A DNA stretch of 64,000 nucleotides from Lactarius indigo (taxonomy: Eukaryota; Basidiomycota; Agaricomycetes; Russulales; Russulaceae), in the NCBI GenBank assembly GCA_025766275.1, contig JAFKAC010000007.1, positions 1,240,001 through 1,304,000 on the forward strand, written 5' to 3'. Below are positions 36,956 to 49,204 of this stretch, in pieces (the stretch's first letter is position 1; each line of letters begins with the position of its first letter). The notes under the pieces were generated by a model that was not told where the DNA came from, made no database searches, and was given only the letters and a program-made list of their open reading frames with translations. The position numbers and the translations under genes are program-made.

Positions 36956-39900
36956 TTACAACAGTTGATTGAGTCTATCAGAGTCCATCGTCTTCTCAGC
37001 GATCCGCGCATATCGCTCCTCGTCTTGATCTAAACCGGAGCCCTTCAACAAGGTTGCGAAATACGACCACGCTTTCGGAATGTCAACCGCGAGATCGTCC
37101 AGGATTTCCGCCAAAGCATTAAACCCTTCCTCGAACATGGCGGGGCTGCACAAGTCTTTCTCCCGAACGCGGGCAAAGAGGTCGCCCACCAGCACCACAT
37201 CTGGATCTTTCATCTCGATGGATTTCATGACCAAGGCGTCCACAAGCCGGTGTCGATGCTCGGTCGGTAAGTTGGAAAAGTATGATTCGCCCTCATCGAG
37301 CATGCGGATGCCGAAGAATTCCTTGATATCCTCGTCAATCTTCGCCTTGGCCTCTCCCTCCGAGATCGCAGCTGGTGCGGGTGTGCCATCCTCTCCCGTT
37401 GCTTCGTCATCCGAGCCCGTTTCCGACGCAGCAGGTGTAGACGGCTTCGACTCTTCTCCTACAGGCTTGGTTCGCGGTAATAGCTGGAGCTTCCGTCGCT
37501 GTTGTGGGGGTTCAGGAGGGCCGCCGACACCAAGATCCACACTAGGTTTGCGGCTAGGAGGTCGGCTGCTCTTTGACGTAGGAGGGTCCACGGTAACGTC
37601 CGAGCTCTGGAGCATCGAGAACATGTTCGAACTTGACGCTGTTCGTGACATTGGCGAATCACGGCTCTTGGAGTCGCCCTTCTTGTTATTAAAGACACTA
37701 GTTGGGGCGAAGGACATTTGCGTAGGCTTGGTGATTTTTCCGAATTGTGACAGATCTCCCGCCTTGGGTTGTACACGGGCAGCGCCCGCGCCAGCGACAG
37801 ACCACCCATCAGGATGTGGTACATCCACCACCTCGCGATTGCCACCGCGACGAGACCCGCCACGAGACATGCTGGTATTATTTTGCCGCAGGAAGGCGTC
37901 TTTCTCATGCGCAAGCTTCTCTTTGGCAGCCTATACAAAAAAATTATCGGTCACGGGTATCTCATTGTCTTGGTAAGGACCTACGGCTTCGTGAACTTGG
38001 GCAATCGTCGTAGGAGCAGCAACGGCATTGCGAGGGACCCATTTACGTTCGCGGAGTTCGATAACGTCCTAGGTAGGCGAATCAATCAAACATATGTCGT
38101 AGGCACAAGGGATAAGAGTACAAACCTGGAGCATAAACACCATGCGCGCGTTGACGTTTTTGTTCTTCGTCAACTCCCGCATACGCGAGAAGTATACATC
38201 GAGGTGCGCCCGGGCTTTGGGCGTATCAAGCAGACTACCAACTGTGATCAGGAGCTTGCACAAGCTCTCGATTTCCTCTTCCTCGGGGTTTTCCACGTTG
38301 CCAAGGAGTTTCTTGATGCACTCGTGCATAATACGCTCCGTCAGCATCTGCAGCTTGAAGAGCTCGCCGATGAAACGGATGAGGCCCAATCCGCGACGTT
38401 TTGCCTTGGCCGCAGCGTAGTACTCTTCCGAGTACAGTTCAGACTCCTCACCTCCCTTGGTTTTGTCGTTGGCTTCCTTGACAGCTTTGTCCGCACTTGC
38501 TTTGTTCGCAGCGGCGAGGGCGGTCGCCTCCTTAGCGACCCAACCACGCTCGAAGTCCTCCTGACAGCGATTGAGCAAGTACTTTCTGAACAAATTTCCG
38601 CCTGCGAATGGCTTGCCCTCGGAATTCTTGATACCGTCGTCTTGAACCTTTGGGCTAATTTGCTCCATCATCTTGCGACATAACCGCGCGTACATCTCGG
38701 AAAATGTCGCTTCATCGGTTGCCTTCTCGAAAACGAGCTTGATAACTTGGATTAGCGTCCGGCCGTCCTTCTCTTTCTCCGACTTGTTCGCCCATGCGAT
38801 GATCTGATCAGAGATAGAGTCGAAGCGCTCCATGGTGAGCTTGTTCAGCAGTGCCTTGACTTTGCGTTCAACAACTTCAGGTGATTCGCTATCAGGGCCA
38901 GAACCACCACGACGCGTGCTCCCGGCTACCCAGCGATTTGCGGATACCTCAAGAGGTGTAAAGGGTTCCATTGGAGGGCCCATGTTGGACATTAATGAGG
39001 AGGGACCTGTGTTGCTCATGACGCCCGAACGATTCGAATCAGTCCCACCACGCTTGCTACGTGTGCGATCGCGGGTGTTAGTGCCGCCTTGACTAATTGT
39101 GCGTACCATCGCGGGAGGACGACCTCCTAGTGGTCCGCTGACAGACGCGGAGCGGACGCCACTGGCGGCGAAACGTTCTTCACTCGACATCTTGTTCGCC
39201 GACGTTGAGAATTGACCCATCTGGAATCCATTGCCCGCACTCTTGCCCATCGTGCCAGGTAAAAATCCGAGGCCAATAGATGTCGACCGTACGCTCCCAG
39301 GCATGGACATGCTATTCGATGCGCGACTACGTCCGGAGCCGCCTCGTGACATCGTGTGCGCAGTGTCACTAGGTTCGAGCCCGATCACGTCGAGTGGTGG
39401 GAGATGATCCGGCTTCTCCTTGCAGATATTCATGAACTGTAACAAGAAGTCGCGATCATATCTACCACGGAAAAAATGTTCAGATCATATGGAATGTCAA
39501 TTACGGAAAATACGTACCGGAACTTGCCCTTCTGAGTGTTAACATTGAGCTCGATCTTAGGGCTTTTGATACCCTCAGGATAAATAATGCGGTTGATGTC
39601 TTCGATATGTCGTGCAGTGGCGAGTGCAGAAGGTAAAGCCGGGGGGATGTTGCTGGAGATTGCGGTCTGGAGATTGAGCGGTCCAGGACGCCTCCGCTGG
39701 TGTTCTGGGGAAGGGAGAGACGTGTCGATGCGGAGAGGCTCCTTCGCTGACAAGTCCGCTGGGACGGGTGCAGGTGATGAGGTAGGCGCAGTTTTGCTTG
39801 GGAGGGCCTCTTCAGCAGTGGTGGGTTGAGAAACCTCATCCTCGATCTCGCCTTCCTCTGGAAGAGAATCTGGCTTCGCATCAGAGGTCGCATCAGCAAG

Positions 39901-41931
39901 CGCACGAATAGCTTCAGCAGCCTCGGCAGCTTTGAGAGCTTCCTCCTCAGCTATACGTCGTTGCTCGGCCGCCTCCTTAGCCTCCTCCTCTTCTTTGAGC
40001 TTGCGCAACCGCTCCTGCTCCGCCCGTTCCCTTTGTGCTTTCTCTTCTGCTTCGCGCTGAGCGCGGGCCTCCTCCAGACGCAAACGCTCCTTCTCGCGCT
40101 CCTCGACTTCGCGTGCCTCTCTTGCCGCACGCTCTTCGGCTTCTTTGCGTTCCTCTTCTTCCCGAGCAGCACGTTCCTCAGCCTCTTTACGCTCTCTTTC
40201 CTCCCGGGCAGCTCGCTCTTCGGCTTCCTTACGTTCTTTCTCAGCGCGCTCTGCTTCTTCCTTCAACCTACGTTCCTCCGCCTTGCGAAGCTCCCGCTCC
40301 AGACGGGCTGCGTCCTCGTTGACCTTGGCAAAAGTTTCGCTCGCCTTGTTTTTCTCCTCACTCTCGCCCTCTCTCGCCTTCTCTTCGGCAAGACGCTTTT
40401 CCTTCTGTTCCTGACTTTCAATCCGGATAGGTCGCTTGATGTCCTTCTTGACGGGCGCTGGAGAGGGCGGAACAGCTGGAACGATTGGGACGGCTGGAGG
40501 AGGTGCGCGCTTCAACGTATCGAGATTAACCTCCTGTCCAGAAGGATGCTTGATTGAAATTTTTTTTCCTGGGACAAATGCGCCAGCATTGGCACTGAGG
40601 GATGTCGGACGATTGGCTGTAGAAGGCGTGGGCGGTGGCGAGGTGACAGAGGGAGGTGGATGAGGAGCGGATGGGTGGGGAGGATGGTGAATAGGTGGAA
40701 GGGCATGTGATTGCGTAGGGGTACCTGGAACCTGCTGTAGTGATAAGGGCGGATTTCGTGGTGACATAGGCAGAGGCGCGGATGGTGGACCTGCACCTGG
40801 TGGGTGGTGCGGCGGGGGCGGCTGGTGTTGAGGAGGGATAAGATGACCAGACCATTGTGGCGGGTAGAACTGGTCTGGAGGTACGCCAGGAACAAACTGG
40901 GGGTGATACTATTACAAGGTTCGGTGTGTCAAAGGAGTTGACGTCACTAGAATAAGCGGGAAAGTACGCACGTAGTAACCTTGCCACATGGTCGGGGGGG
41001 GAGGCAGACCACTAGGTGGGCCAGGAGGCGCGTGGGGTGTCAATCTTGGACTAGGCATAGCCGCAGGCGCGGGACCAGCGCTAGTACCGCCAGAACCAGC
41101 TTGCGGCCGACCACCACTGACGCCAACACCACCGTTTTGGCCATTTGCCATGGGACGTGTATACACAGGAGACCGAGGGGGTGCAGAAGGATTGCCGTTT
41201 TGACCTTGGCGCAGAGGACCAGAGGCAAAATTGGGCGGGTAAGGCTGACCCTGATTGTGTTGTGAAGGTAACGAAGTGGATCGTGATGCGGGGGAGGCAG
41301 CCTCATGGGGAGGGGTCGGTACGGACTGGGTGGAGGGGCCTTGAAAGAGCTTCGCGATGCTCTTCTTGTCGAACTTCGGAACGGGAGAAGGAGTGGAGGC
41401 AGAAGGGGGCGCAGGATGAGAGGATGAAGTAGAAGTAGCTGAAGAGAGAGGCGGCGGTCGATTAGTAACCGCAGACTTTGCTGCGTCAGAGACGCCATTC
41501 TGGACGGCAACGGAGCCAAAAGATTTAACACCATCTGCAGGTTTTACTGCAGGTGCAGATGCTGGTGAAGAAGAGATAGGAGCCGAGGCATCATCTATCG
41601 AGCCAAAGGTCACAGCAGATCCTGACAAGACAACGAGTTCGGGTAAGGGACGAGAACAAAGACAGACGGAAATACCTTGCTTCACTGCGCTTCGGGGGAT
41701 GTTGACACCATCTTTTATGGAGACTCCTTGACCGAGAGCGCTCGAACGGCGGGAATGCGTTGCATGGAAACTAGCAGGATTTGTGAGGGAAACGGGGGTA
41801 GGTGGGGCAGGAGATTGTGAGCGTGAAGGAGTAGTAGTCGCGCTGTTTTGTGGAGGGCCCCGTGCCCAAGCAGACTTTGACGGAAGCTGGGGAGGATTCT
41901 TCGATGTTGACACTGTAGCAGATCTGCTCAT
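36956..41931 (-). CDS. TIF4631: translation initiation factor eIF4G
   Basis: Scaffold of the eIF4F complex, bridging eIF4E, eIF4A, PABP and eIF3. Exons 41676-41931, 40972-41621, 39518-40908, 38126-39461, 37985-38068 and 36956-37930 give 1563 aa. The first 600 residues are Pro/Ser-rich. A Glu/Lys/Arg/Ala-rich helical block (about 39900-40400) follows. The eIF4E-binding motif YDRDFLL (YxxxxL-phi) lies at about residue 766, immediately after the third intron. MIF4G covers about 955-1210 (EVVERKVKALLNKLTMERFD, GLIRFIGELFKLQMLTERIM). After DVIELRERKW and an RG-rich SRGGSRRGG segment, an MA3 domain occupies about 1430-1563 (AKIDEDIKEFFGI, HRHRLVDALVMKSIEMKD). Large open frames on the opposite strand (such as 39826-40557) are shadows of the repetitive codons. 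The paralogue name is by homology only. Confidence 0.93.
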
Positions 41932-41932
41932 T

Positions 41933-42203
41933 CTATGACGAGGATGTCAGCAGAGCCGAGAAGAAGGTTTCTAAGATGGAGCAAGAGAAAGTGACCAGAA
42001 GGCAACTGAAACAGCATAGAGAGAAACGGGCGGAAGGATGACAGATCGAATGCAGTGCAAGACAAAGGTAGTGAGAGAGTGGGTCGGCAAAAAGTTTAAG
42101 GGGTAGACTGGGGCACCGCCGCGGACGAAAGTGGGTAGAGGAAGGAGTCACACTTCGCGGATAGAGATCACGTCAATTGGAAAGGATAAGTGTTGGTACT
42201 TAC
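41933..42203 (-). other. probable 5' UTR intron of eIF4G
   Basis: On the minus strand a consensus donor (CATTC|GTAAGTACC at 42203) and an acceptor (CGTCATAG at 41933) end one base before the eIF4G ATG. The 271-nt interval would be a leader intron. Inferred from splice-site quality and position only. Confidence 0.4.
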
Positions 42204-42554
42204 GAATGCGGACGAGTATCGCCTGTTGGGATGAGGGGGAGATCTGACTTTTTGTGAGTGTGGTGTGGGTCTAGTGCGCGCTTGGGTGGTCTTTTCGAAA
42301 AATGACCTGCCAGCAGGCGAACTAACTAGCAAGTAATTCGACAGAGGCAAAAAAAGAAAATGGAAGAGAGGAGAGGGGAGGGGGGAGGATGGACGAAGGA
42401 GTCCAATCCAGAGTAGTCGGTCCTGGGGACGTCGTGCAAGAGAGCAGAACGTGAGCCTACTGCAGGAAAAATAGGGCCCCGCGAGACCCCTGTCACCCTT
42501 CATACACCACTAGAAGGGACCCCATATACCCTGCCGAGACCGCTCTTTACGTTC

Positions 42555-45375
42555 ACACATTAGACACTGTTTATGAAAAATACCTCGAGGTATATGTGTG
42601 TTTTCGATGGTCCGGTGACCCCGGTCGGGTACAGTAGCAGATGTGTAGATAAATCGGTATCGACTCGACCTTGAATGTAACTTGCTTTCTCACTCAATGA
42701 CGCTGGGGTTCGAGCCACATAGGAACTCGCTTTCCATTTCCCTTATTGACCCCGTCGTTTTCCTTCGCGGGGTAGATTATTCCAGTCGGCGCTCGACAAT
42801 CCGCGAAAATGCACCGCCATCCGTACTGCGTGGTCTCTTAACCCTCTGCTTGACAAAGCCAACTCGTATCTCGAGCATTCAGGTCGACCTCGTCGGCCAG
42901 TCGGTGGTTACCTGGTCGGAAGGTATCTGCGTCTCGTCTTTCCCAAAGAAATGAATATTAATTACCGAATCGAAGGAGCTGTTCGTCCCATAGAGATGCG
43001 AGACGAGAACAAGCTATTTTCTGCAACTCAGACCTTCTTCCAGGCGCCTCAGAGCACCACCAGCCGCCGAGCCTTTTCCGCTCCTGGCGAAGACGAATCC
43101 ATTGACCGTGTTTCCTTGCCCTCACCAATCAACAGCTCGGATTCCACCCATTTTTCCCATTCGTTTGGTCCCCCTCGGGGCAGCGAACGAGCGCGCAGTC
43201 GCCTTCGTGTCGGTGAAGCCATCGTTCATCCTGCACGCACACAAGAGGTGCATCCAGACTCCCCAACGGCTCATGATCCTCAGTCACATTCACCATCCCA
43301 AGGGGATGTCTCCATACTTCCGGCCCACCCGCTGCGAGATGACCTGCATAAACCGGCCTGGGAGGCACCCTCGCAATCTTCACTGACGCACTCTATGTCT
43401 CCTACGAGTCCTCTGATAGACTTCCCTTACGAGGGCCGATCATTCTCACGTACGCTCCTCGATCAAATGGTGTCGATACCCCTCTCAATGAATTCTATAC
43501 CACCGCAGAGACACCATCCATTCCTCACTCCTCTCCTCCTTCGCACCCAGGTTCTCGCACGCCTTCTCTGTCCAACCCTTCGCTGTCCACAACCTCCAGC
43601 TCGTATCTACCACACCAACATGGATCTTCAGCACCAAGTTCGCGTCATACCCTTTTCGATGGGACGAAAGAAAACCCCCCCGCAGCATCTCGTTCACATA
43701 GTCACGAGCGCAATAGCTCGCGCTTTAGCCTCGCTGATGTCTCGAATTCAATACTAGGGGCAATGCGCAGTTTAAACGACACTTCTGAGGAACGCGGCAG
43801 GTCAAGGCGGAGTGGCAGGAGCATAGGGGGAGGCCATTCACCTGGGAAGGGAAGGGAAGTTGTCGCGCCAGGAAGTGATGAGTACAGGGATGGAGGAGAC
43901 GGATGGCAAGAATTTAAAAAGGGTGCGGCATTGATTTTCACCTTGCGGTACCTTCCGCTGAGTGAATGAGATCAGGGTTGTACACATTCCCGATCTCTTT
44001 TTCCATTCCCTCCTCCGTGCCCCCTACCATTTCTTGCGATTTCGGCTCAGTCACGTGGCGCCTAAAGGCAAATGTCCATCGCCCGGGGACATTCACGCCC
44101 AAGCTCTCTGCATCGCGCGAAGTCATTCTTGTTACGTCTCCGAGCGATGACTTCGGGGAGGATGCTGAGGGCTTCGCTATTGAGCGGATTTGGGAAGACC
44201 AGATGCAGTATATGCTTTCCGCCTCTGGGCGGATGTTTCCAATCGGCGATACTATACCCATCACGCTGAGCTTCCTGCCAATGGCAAATGTCAAGATCTA
44301 CAAGATTTCTGTGGTGCTTGAAGGTGATCCAGTCACCATTTTCCGATATCACCCCGATCATTGACCATTAGCAGAGCAGGTTATTTTTTTCACGTTCGAG
44401 CCAAAGGTCCGCCGCACCGATTCTCCGCGACACTTCAATTTGCTCTCCCTCGAGTCTAGGGACAAGGATTCACCGCTTTTGCCGCTCTCTCGGACAGTGA
44501 GAGATTCTCCCCTACATGACCTCCCTTCAGAGCTTGCTGCGAACTTGATGGGTACTGGTCCATGGCCCATCCAGATGGCCCTGAAAGTGCCGTCTAAGAA
44601 GTTGCATTTTTCCAACAAAAACAGGCGTGGACCAATCCAAATCTTTCATACGCTCAAAATAGTGGTCCGAGTCGAGCGAGGTGATGATAAACAGATGGAT
44701 CCCAAAACGGGACAACGTAAGCGGTCCAATGTCACCCTGCAAATGCCGGTGCACATTCTCTCGGTATTGTACCTCCCTTGGTACCTCCACATTTTTATCC
44801 GGACTAATAAACACGTCATACTTACGCTACATGTGCATGTGTGGTCTCTGGAACCAGTCGTTGGCAAGCGGGCAGCACATTGAACTCCCACGCTACTCCG
44901 AGAGACAAGACGCACCGCCCTCCCCGCCTGTTCCACTGGCACGTGCCTCTAGGGGAGGTCGTCGATACTCTCTCCCTCTCTTGCGTCACACTTTTGCACC
45001 GCAAAGTTTAATTACTGCAGGGCCGTTAGAGTCGTTCGTCTCGCCAGAAGAGCCATCACATGAGGTGGACACGCAATACGAGCGCTGCGCGATTTTCGAA
45101 CGGCTTATTACGGGGCAGCAGAGCGAGGCGGGCGTTGTATCGCCAGCTTACAGCCTTGCGCAGTGATGGTTTTAAGTTATACTGGGCTTGTGCTGGAGTA
45201 TTCATATGCCCCCAATTTCTACTTTTGAGCCCATAACTTGTACAGAATAGGACGGGACAATGTTGTAATCGGATTAGTTGTCAGACATCTGTCAGAGGGG
45301 GGAGATCGAACGAATCTTGCGAAAAACTCGGAACTGGAAAAAATACTGCCGAAGGCGTAGTCAACAGCTCTCTTT
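42555..45375. repeat. tandem duplication, unit 1 (left)
   Basis: Direct repeat partner of 45480-48296. Similarity begins upstream of the arrestin start (for example TGATCCGGTGAC-like and GTAACTTGCTTTCTCA-like stretches), runs through all exons and introns, and continues past the stop (AAGTTATACTGGGCTTG versus AAGTTATACTAGGGCTTG) to about 45375. Boundaries are by eye. Confidence 0.8.
42697..45166 (+). CDS. alpha-arrestin (ART family) protein, apparently intact copy
   Basis: Arrestin-related trafficking adaptors guide Rsp5-type ubiquitin ligases to plasma-membrane transporters. Exons 42697-42922, 42976-43449, 43509-43922, 43976-44323, 44375-44763 and 44876-45166 give 713 aa. Arrestin N-domain: LTLCLTKPTRISSIQVDLVG, then EMRDENKLFSATQTFFQ. 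A long Ser/Pro-rich insert follows, then the C-domain (TFPISFSIPSSVPPTISCDF, WRLKANVHRPGTF, GRMFPIGDTIPITLSFLP, KVPSKKLHFSNKNRR, VRVERGDDKQMDPKTGQRKR). The C-terminal tail has ELPRYSE and ends VVSPAYSLAQ; ELPRYSE and SPAYS resemble PY-type ligase-binding motifs. The apparent frame change at 43450 is an intron (GTACGC...GCAG) shared with copy 2. The last intron (44764-44875, 112 nt) is the least certain. Confidence 0.82.
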
Positions 45376-45479
45376 TTTAAAAGAAAAAAAGAAAAATTAA
45401 TTCATGTTCCGGGATGCAAGACAGATGACATGTCACGTAATACTACATTTATGAGAAGCGTGTGTTTTGAAGAGGTGCC

Positions 45480-48296
45480 CTGATTCCAGCAGACGTTCAC
45501 ACTGCCACCTCAAAGTGGATGTGGATTTTCTATGATCCGGTGACTCGAGTCGATGACAGTTGTAGGCGTCGCAAAGATGACTCGGCGTCGTTGCCTTCTT
45601 GAACGAGTATTGAATGTAGCTTGCTTTCTCAATGGCACTGGGGTTTGAGCCACACAGTAACTCTCTTTCCATTTCCCTCATCGACCCCATCGTTTTCCTT
45701 CGCGGGGTAGATCATTCCAGTTGGCGCGCGACAGTACACGAAAATGCGCCGCCATCTATACTGCGTGGTCTCTTAGTCCTCTACTTGACAAAGCCGACTC
45801 GTATCTCGAGCATTCAGGTCGAGCTCGTCGGCCAGTCAGTGACTACATGGTTAGAAGGTATCTATTTCTTCGTCCTACGCACTTGAAACGAGGAACCGAA
45901 TATCAATAATTGAAGGATCCGCTGTTCGTCCCGTAGAGATGCGAGACGAGGACAAACTATTTTCTGCAACTCAGACCTTCTTCCAGGCGCCCCGGAGCAC
46001 CACTAGCCGCCGAGCCATCTCCGCTCCTGGCGAATACGAATTCGTTGCTCGTGCGTCATCGCTGTCGCCAATTCGCAGCTCGGATTCCACCCACTTTTTT
46101 CATTCGTTCGATTCCCCTCGGGGTAGAGATCGAGCGCGCAGTCGCCCTAGTGAGGACGAAGCCATTCTCCGGCGTGCACACCCGCAAGAGGTGCGTTCTC
46201 ACTCTCCAATAACTCGTAATTCTCGGTCGCATGGACCATTCCAAGAGGATGCGTCCATCTTCTCGCTGCGAGATAGCGCGCATATACGGGCTTGGGAGGG
46301 ACCCTTGCGACTTCCAATTGGAGAACTGACGCGCTCTATGTCTCCTACGAGTTCTCCGGTGGATTTCTCTTTCGAGGGTCGATCGTTTTCACGTACGCTC
46401 TTCGATCAAATCTTGTCGATACTCCTCTTAATGTATTCTGCGCCGTCATAGAGTCACCATCCATTCCTCCCTCCTCTCTTCCTTCTTCGCGACCAGTCAC
46501 TCCCGTTACTCCCGTCACCCACCCCTCGCCGGCCGCGATCTCCTGACCTGTATTTATCACACCAACATGAGTTTTCAGTACCAGGTTCGCGTGGTACCTC
46601 GAGAGAAAACTCCCCCACGCTACCACATTCGCATAATCGCGAGCATAACAGCCCGCGCTTCAGCTTTGCTGGTGTTTCGAATTCAATACTAGGGGCAATC
46701 CACGGCCTGAAGCGGCACTCCCGAGGAACGCGGTCGGTCAAGGCGGAGCGATCGTCCACCTGGAAAAAGAAGCGAAGTTGTCGCCCTAGGAAGTGATGAG
46801 CACAAGGACGCAGGAGACGGGTGGCAAGAATTCAAAAAGGGTGCGACATCAATTTTCGCCTTGAGGCGCCTTCCGCTGAGTGGATGATCTGCAGGATTGT
46901 ATAGATTCCCGATATCTTTTTCCATCCCCTCTTATATGCCCCCTACCCTTTCTTGCGACTACGGCTCAGTCACGTGGCACCTAAAGGCAAATGTTCATCG
47001 CCCAGGAATATTTACGCCCAAGCTCTCTACAGTCACGCGAGGTTATCCTTGTCGCGTCGCCGAACGAAGACCGGGAGGATACTGCGGGCTCTGCTATGGA
47101 GCGTACTTGGGAGGACCAGATGCGGTACACGCTCTCCAGTCTCTGGGCGGATGTTTCCAATCGGCTGGTACTATACCCATCACACTGAGCTTCTTGCCAA
47201 TGGCAAAAGTCAAGATCTACAAGATTTCCATTCACCTTGAAGGTGACCCACACCTCGCCATTTCTTCGTATCATCCCGATCATTGACCATCAGCAGAGCA
47301 GGTTATTTTTTTCGCGTTCGAGTCAATGATCCGCCGCATCGATGCCGGGCAGCGCTTCGACCTACTCTCCCTTGAGTCTAAGGACAAAAATTCGCCACTT
47401 TTACCACACTCTCGGACAGTGACGGATTCTCCCCTATGTACTCTTCTAACGTCCAATGAAGCACTACCTTCAGAGCCCATCGAGAACTTGATGGACCCCG
47501 GCCCATGGACCCTCCAGATATTCCTGGAGGTGCCATCTAGGAAGTTGCATTTTTCCAACAAAAACAGGCGTGCACCAATCCAAATCTCTCATCAGCTTAA
47601 AATAGTGACCCGAGTCGAGCGAGGCGACGATAAACAGATGGATCCAAAGACAGGGAAACGTAAGCGGTTCGACGTTATCTTGCGAATGCCAGTGCACATT
47701 CTCTCGGTATTGTACCTCCACACTCTTATCCGGATTAATAAACACGGCATACTTACGCTACGGTCTGGAACTAGTCGTTGGCGAGCGCGCAGCACGTTGC
47801 ACTCCCACGCTACACCGAGATACAAGACGCACCGTCCCCACTACCCGCTCCACGCGCCTCTGGGGGCAGGAGTCGTCGGTACTCTCTCCCTCACTCGCAC
47901 CACACTTTTGCACCACAAAGTTTGTCTACTGCAGGGCCGTTAGAACCATTCGCCTCGCCGGAGGGGCCATCTTGTGAAGTGGACGCGCAATACGAGCGCA
48001 GCGCGATTTTCGAACGGCTTATTACGGGGCAGCAGAGCGAGGCTGGCGTCGTGCCGCCAGCTTACAGCGCTATGCAATGATACTAAGTTATACTAGGGCT
48101 TGAGGTTGGAATAATCATATGCCTCTACTTCGTTCCTACTTTTGAAGACTCATAACTTGTATGGAATAAGGGGCAATGTAGTAATCAAGTTAATTGTCAG
48201 ACATCTGCCTATGAGGGCGCGGAGGGGGATAGAATCTTGAGAAAAACTCGGAATTGGAGAAAATGCTATCGAATGGGAGTGGCCAACAGCTCCTCA
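45480..48296. repeat. tandem duplication, unit 2 (right)
   Basis: Second unit of the direct duplication, carrying the broken arrestin copy. Its right end overlaps the last 30 or so bases of the TMEM70-like coding sequence (48266-48296); the matching bases are found, without the rest of that gene, at the end of unit 1. Confidence 0.8.
45632..48080 (+). pseudogene. alpha-arrestin, decayed tandem copy
   Basis: Same exon-intron plan as the copy at 42697, starting MALGFEPHSNSLSISLIDP and ending GVVPPAYSAMQ. Several one-base shifts relative to copy 1 break it: near 46540 (an extra base gives PAAIS then stop), near 46710 (HGLKRHSRGTR, soon stopped), near 47035 (KLSTVTRGY in place of KLSASREVI) and near 47150 (frame change before IPITLSFLP). 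Exons before and after these points remain open and well conserved (DKLFSATQTFFQAP, KLHFSNKNRRAP, RVERGDDKQMDPKTGKRKR), so the decay is recent. A truncated 5' product of about 280 residues could still be made. Confidence 0.85.
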
Positions 48297-49204
48297 TGGA
48301 CGTTGAAATGCCTAAGGGCAACGGAATTAACACGTCAGCCGTCCGTCATCATAACGAGCTCCGAAAGAAGAGGCACTCACGTCTGGACGCGTCCTTCGGC
48401 CCGACACGAACCCTCGCCGTTCTCGCCCCAGGTGACGACCCACCGACCGATGACCTTACCCGCGGGGTCCAGCGTCTCCGCGACCGTCTCCTCTTCTCCC
48501 GGCCGCACCCCCGCGGCGTCCTCGGGGGGCAGCTGCACGCTCCGCGCAAGCTCCCAACGCGCAAACGCGCGCGTTGCGTCGCCCAGGAATGCCGGATCGT
48601 AGACGCGCGTCGCGCGCGGCGTGAGCGCGAGCGTCAACGTGGTGAGTTCGATCCCTGCGGGCGCGTTCTCATTGTGTGAGTGAGTTGTATGCTGCTGCTG
48701 CTGTTGCTGTGGGGAAGTGGACGCGGTGGACGACAGGCGGCGCAGTGTGGTGACGTAGGGTTTGCCGCACCAGGCAACGAGCGCGGTAGAGACGCCCGAC
48801 GTGGCGAGTGCGGTCGCGGCAAGCGCGACGCGTGCGGTGGATGGGAGGGACGATTCGACGATGAATATGAATGGGGAGAGAGAGCCTGCCAGCGCGAGGG
48901 AGGACAGAGAGAATATTTTGAGGCGGCGGAACGTCTGCGTTAGAGGGCCGACGTAGATGACAGACGGGTCGTCAGAATCGCTCGAACGGCGCGTGGCCTC
49001 GGAGGCCGGAACGGTGGATAGTGATGCGGTTGAAGATGCGATGGCGCGACGAGACGTCTGGTAGGGGACATTGCGTGAAGTCGTGCGGGTGTGAATGTGT
49101 TGTCGTAGATGTAACAGGACAGGAATAGCGGGGCGCACGCCATATCGTCCAAATGCCGCGCCTGCCGAGATTACCGACGTTCTCTGGAGAGCTGCTCCTT
49201 GCAT
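48266..49204 (-). CDS. TMEM70/TMEM186-like mitochondrial inner-membrane protein
   Basis: Exon 1 48381-49204 and exon 2 48266-48311, joined across GTGAGT...TTAG, give 289 aa. The N-terminus (MQGAALQRTSVISAG, then arginine- and serine-rich) suits a mitochondrial targeting sequence. The core has VIYVGPLTQTFRRLKIFSLS followed by a helix (LALAGSLSPFIFIV), and a second helix (VALAATALATSGVSTALVAW) before CGKPYVTTLRRL, the arrangement of the TMEM70-type family linked to respiratory-chain and ATP-synthase assembly. A glutamine run (QQQQQQ) follows, and the C-terminus contains GRWVVTWGENGEG and, from exon 2, HFNVHEELLATPIR. The 3' end lies inside the right edge of the arrestin duplication. Confidence 0.8.

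Noticed and set aside
39826..40557. 243-aa plus-strand frame rich in Leu/Phe/Ser opposite eIF4G
   Set aside because: It is the complement of the Glu/Lys/Arg-rich repeat codons of eIF4G and has no features of its own.
43440..43520. Frameshift inside arrestin copy 1
   Set aside because: Both copies change frame at the same place, and a GTACGC...AG interval there joins phases correctly in each, so it is a shared intron.
48254..48679. Plus-strand frame opposite the TMEM70-like gene
   Set aside because: GC-rich complement of a supported coding exon.
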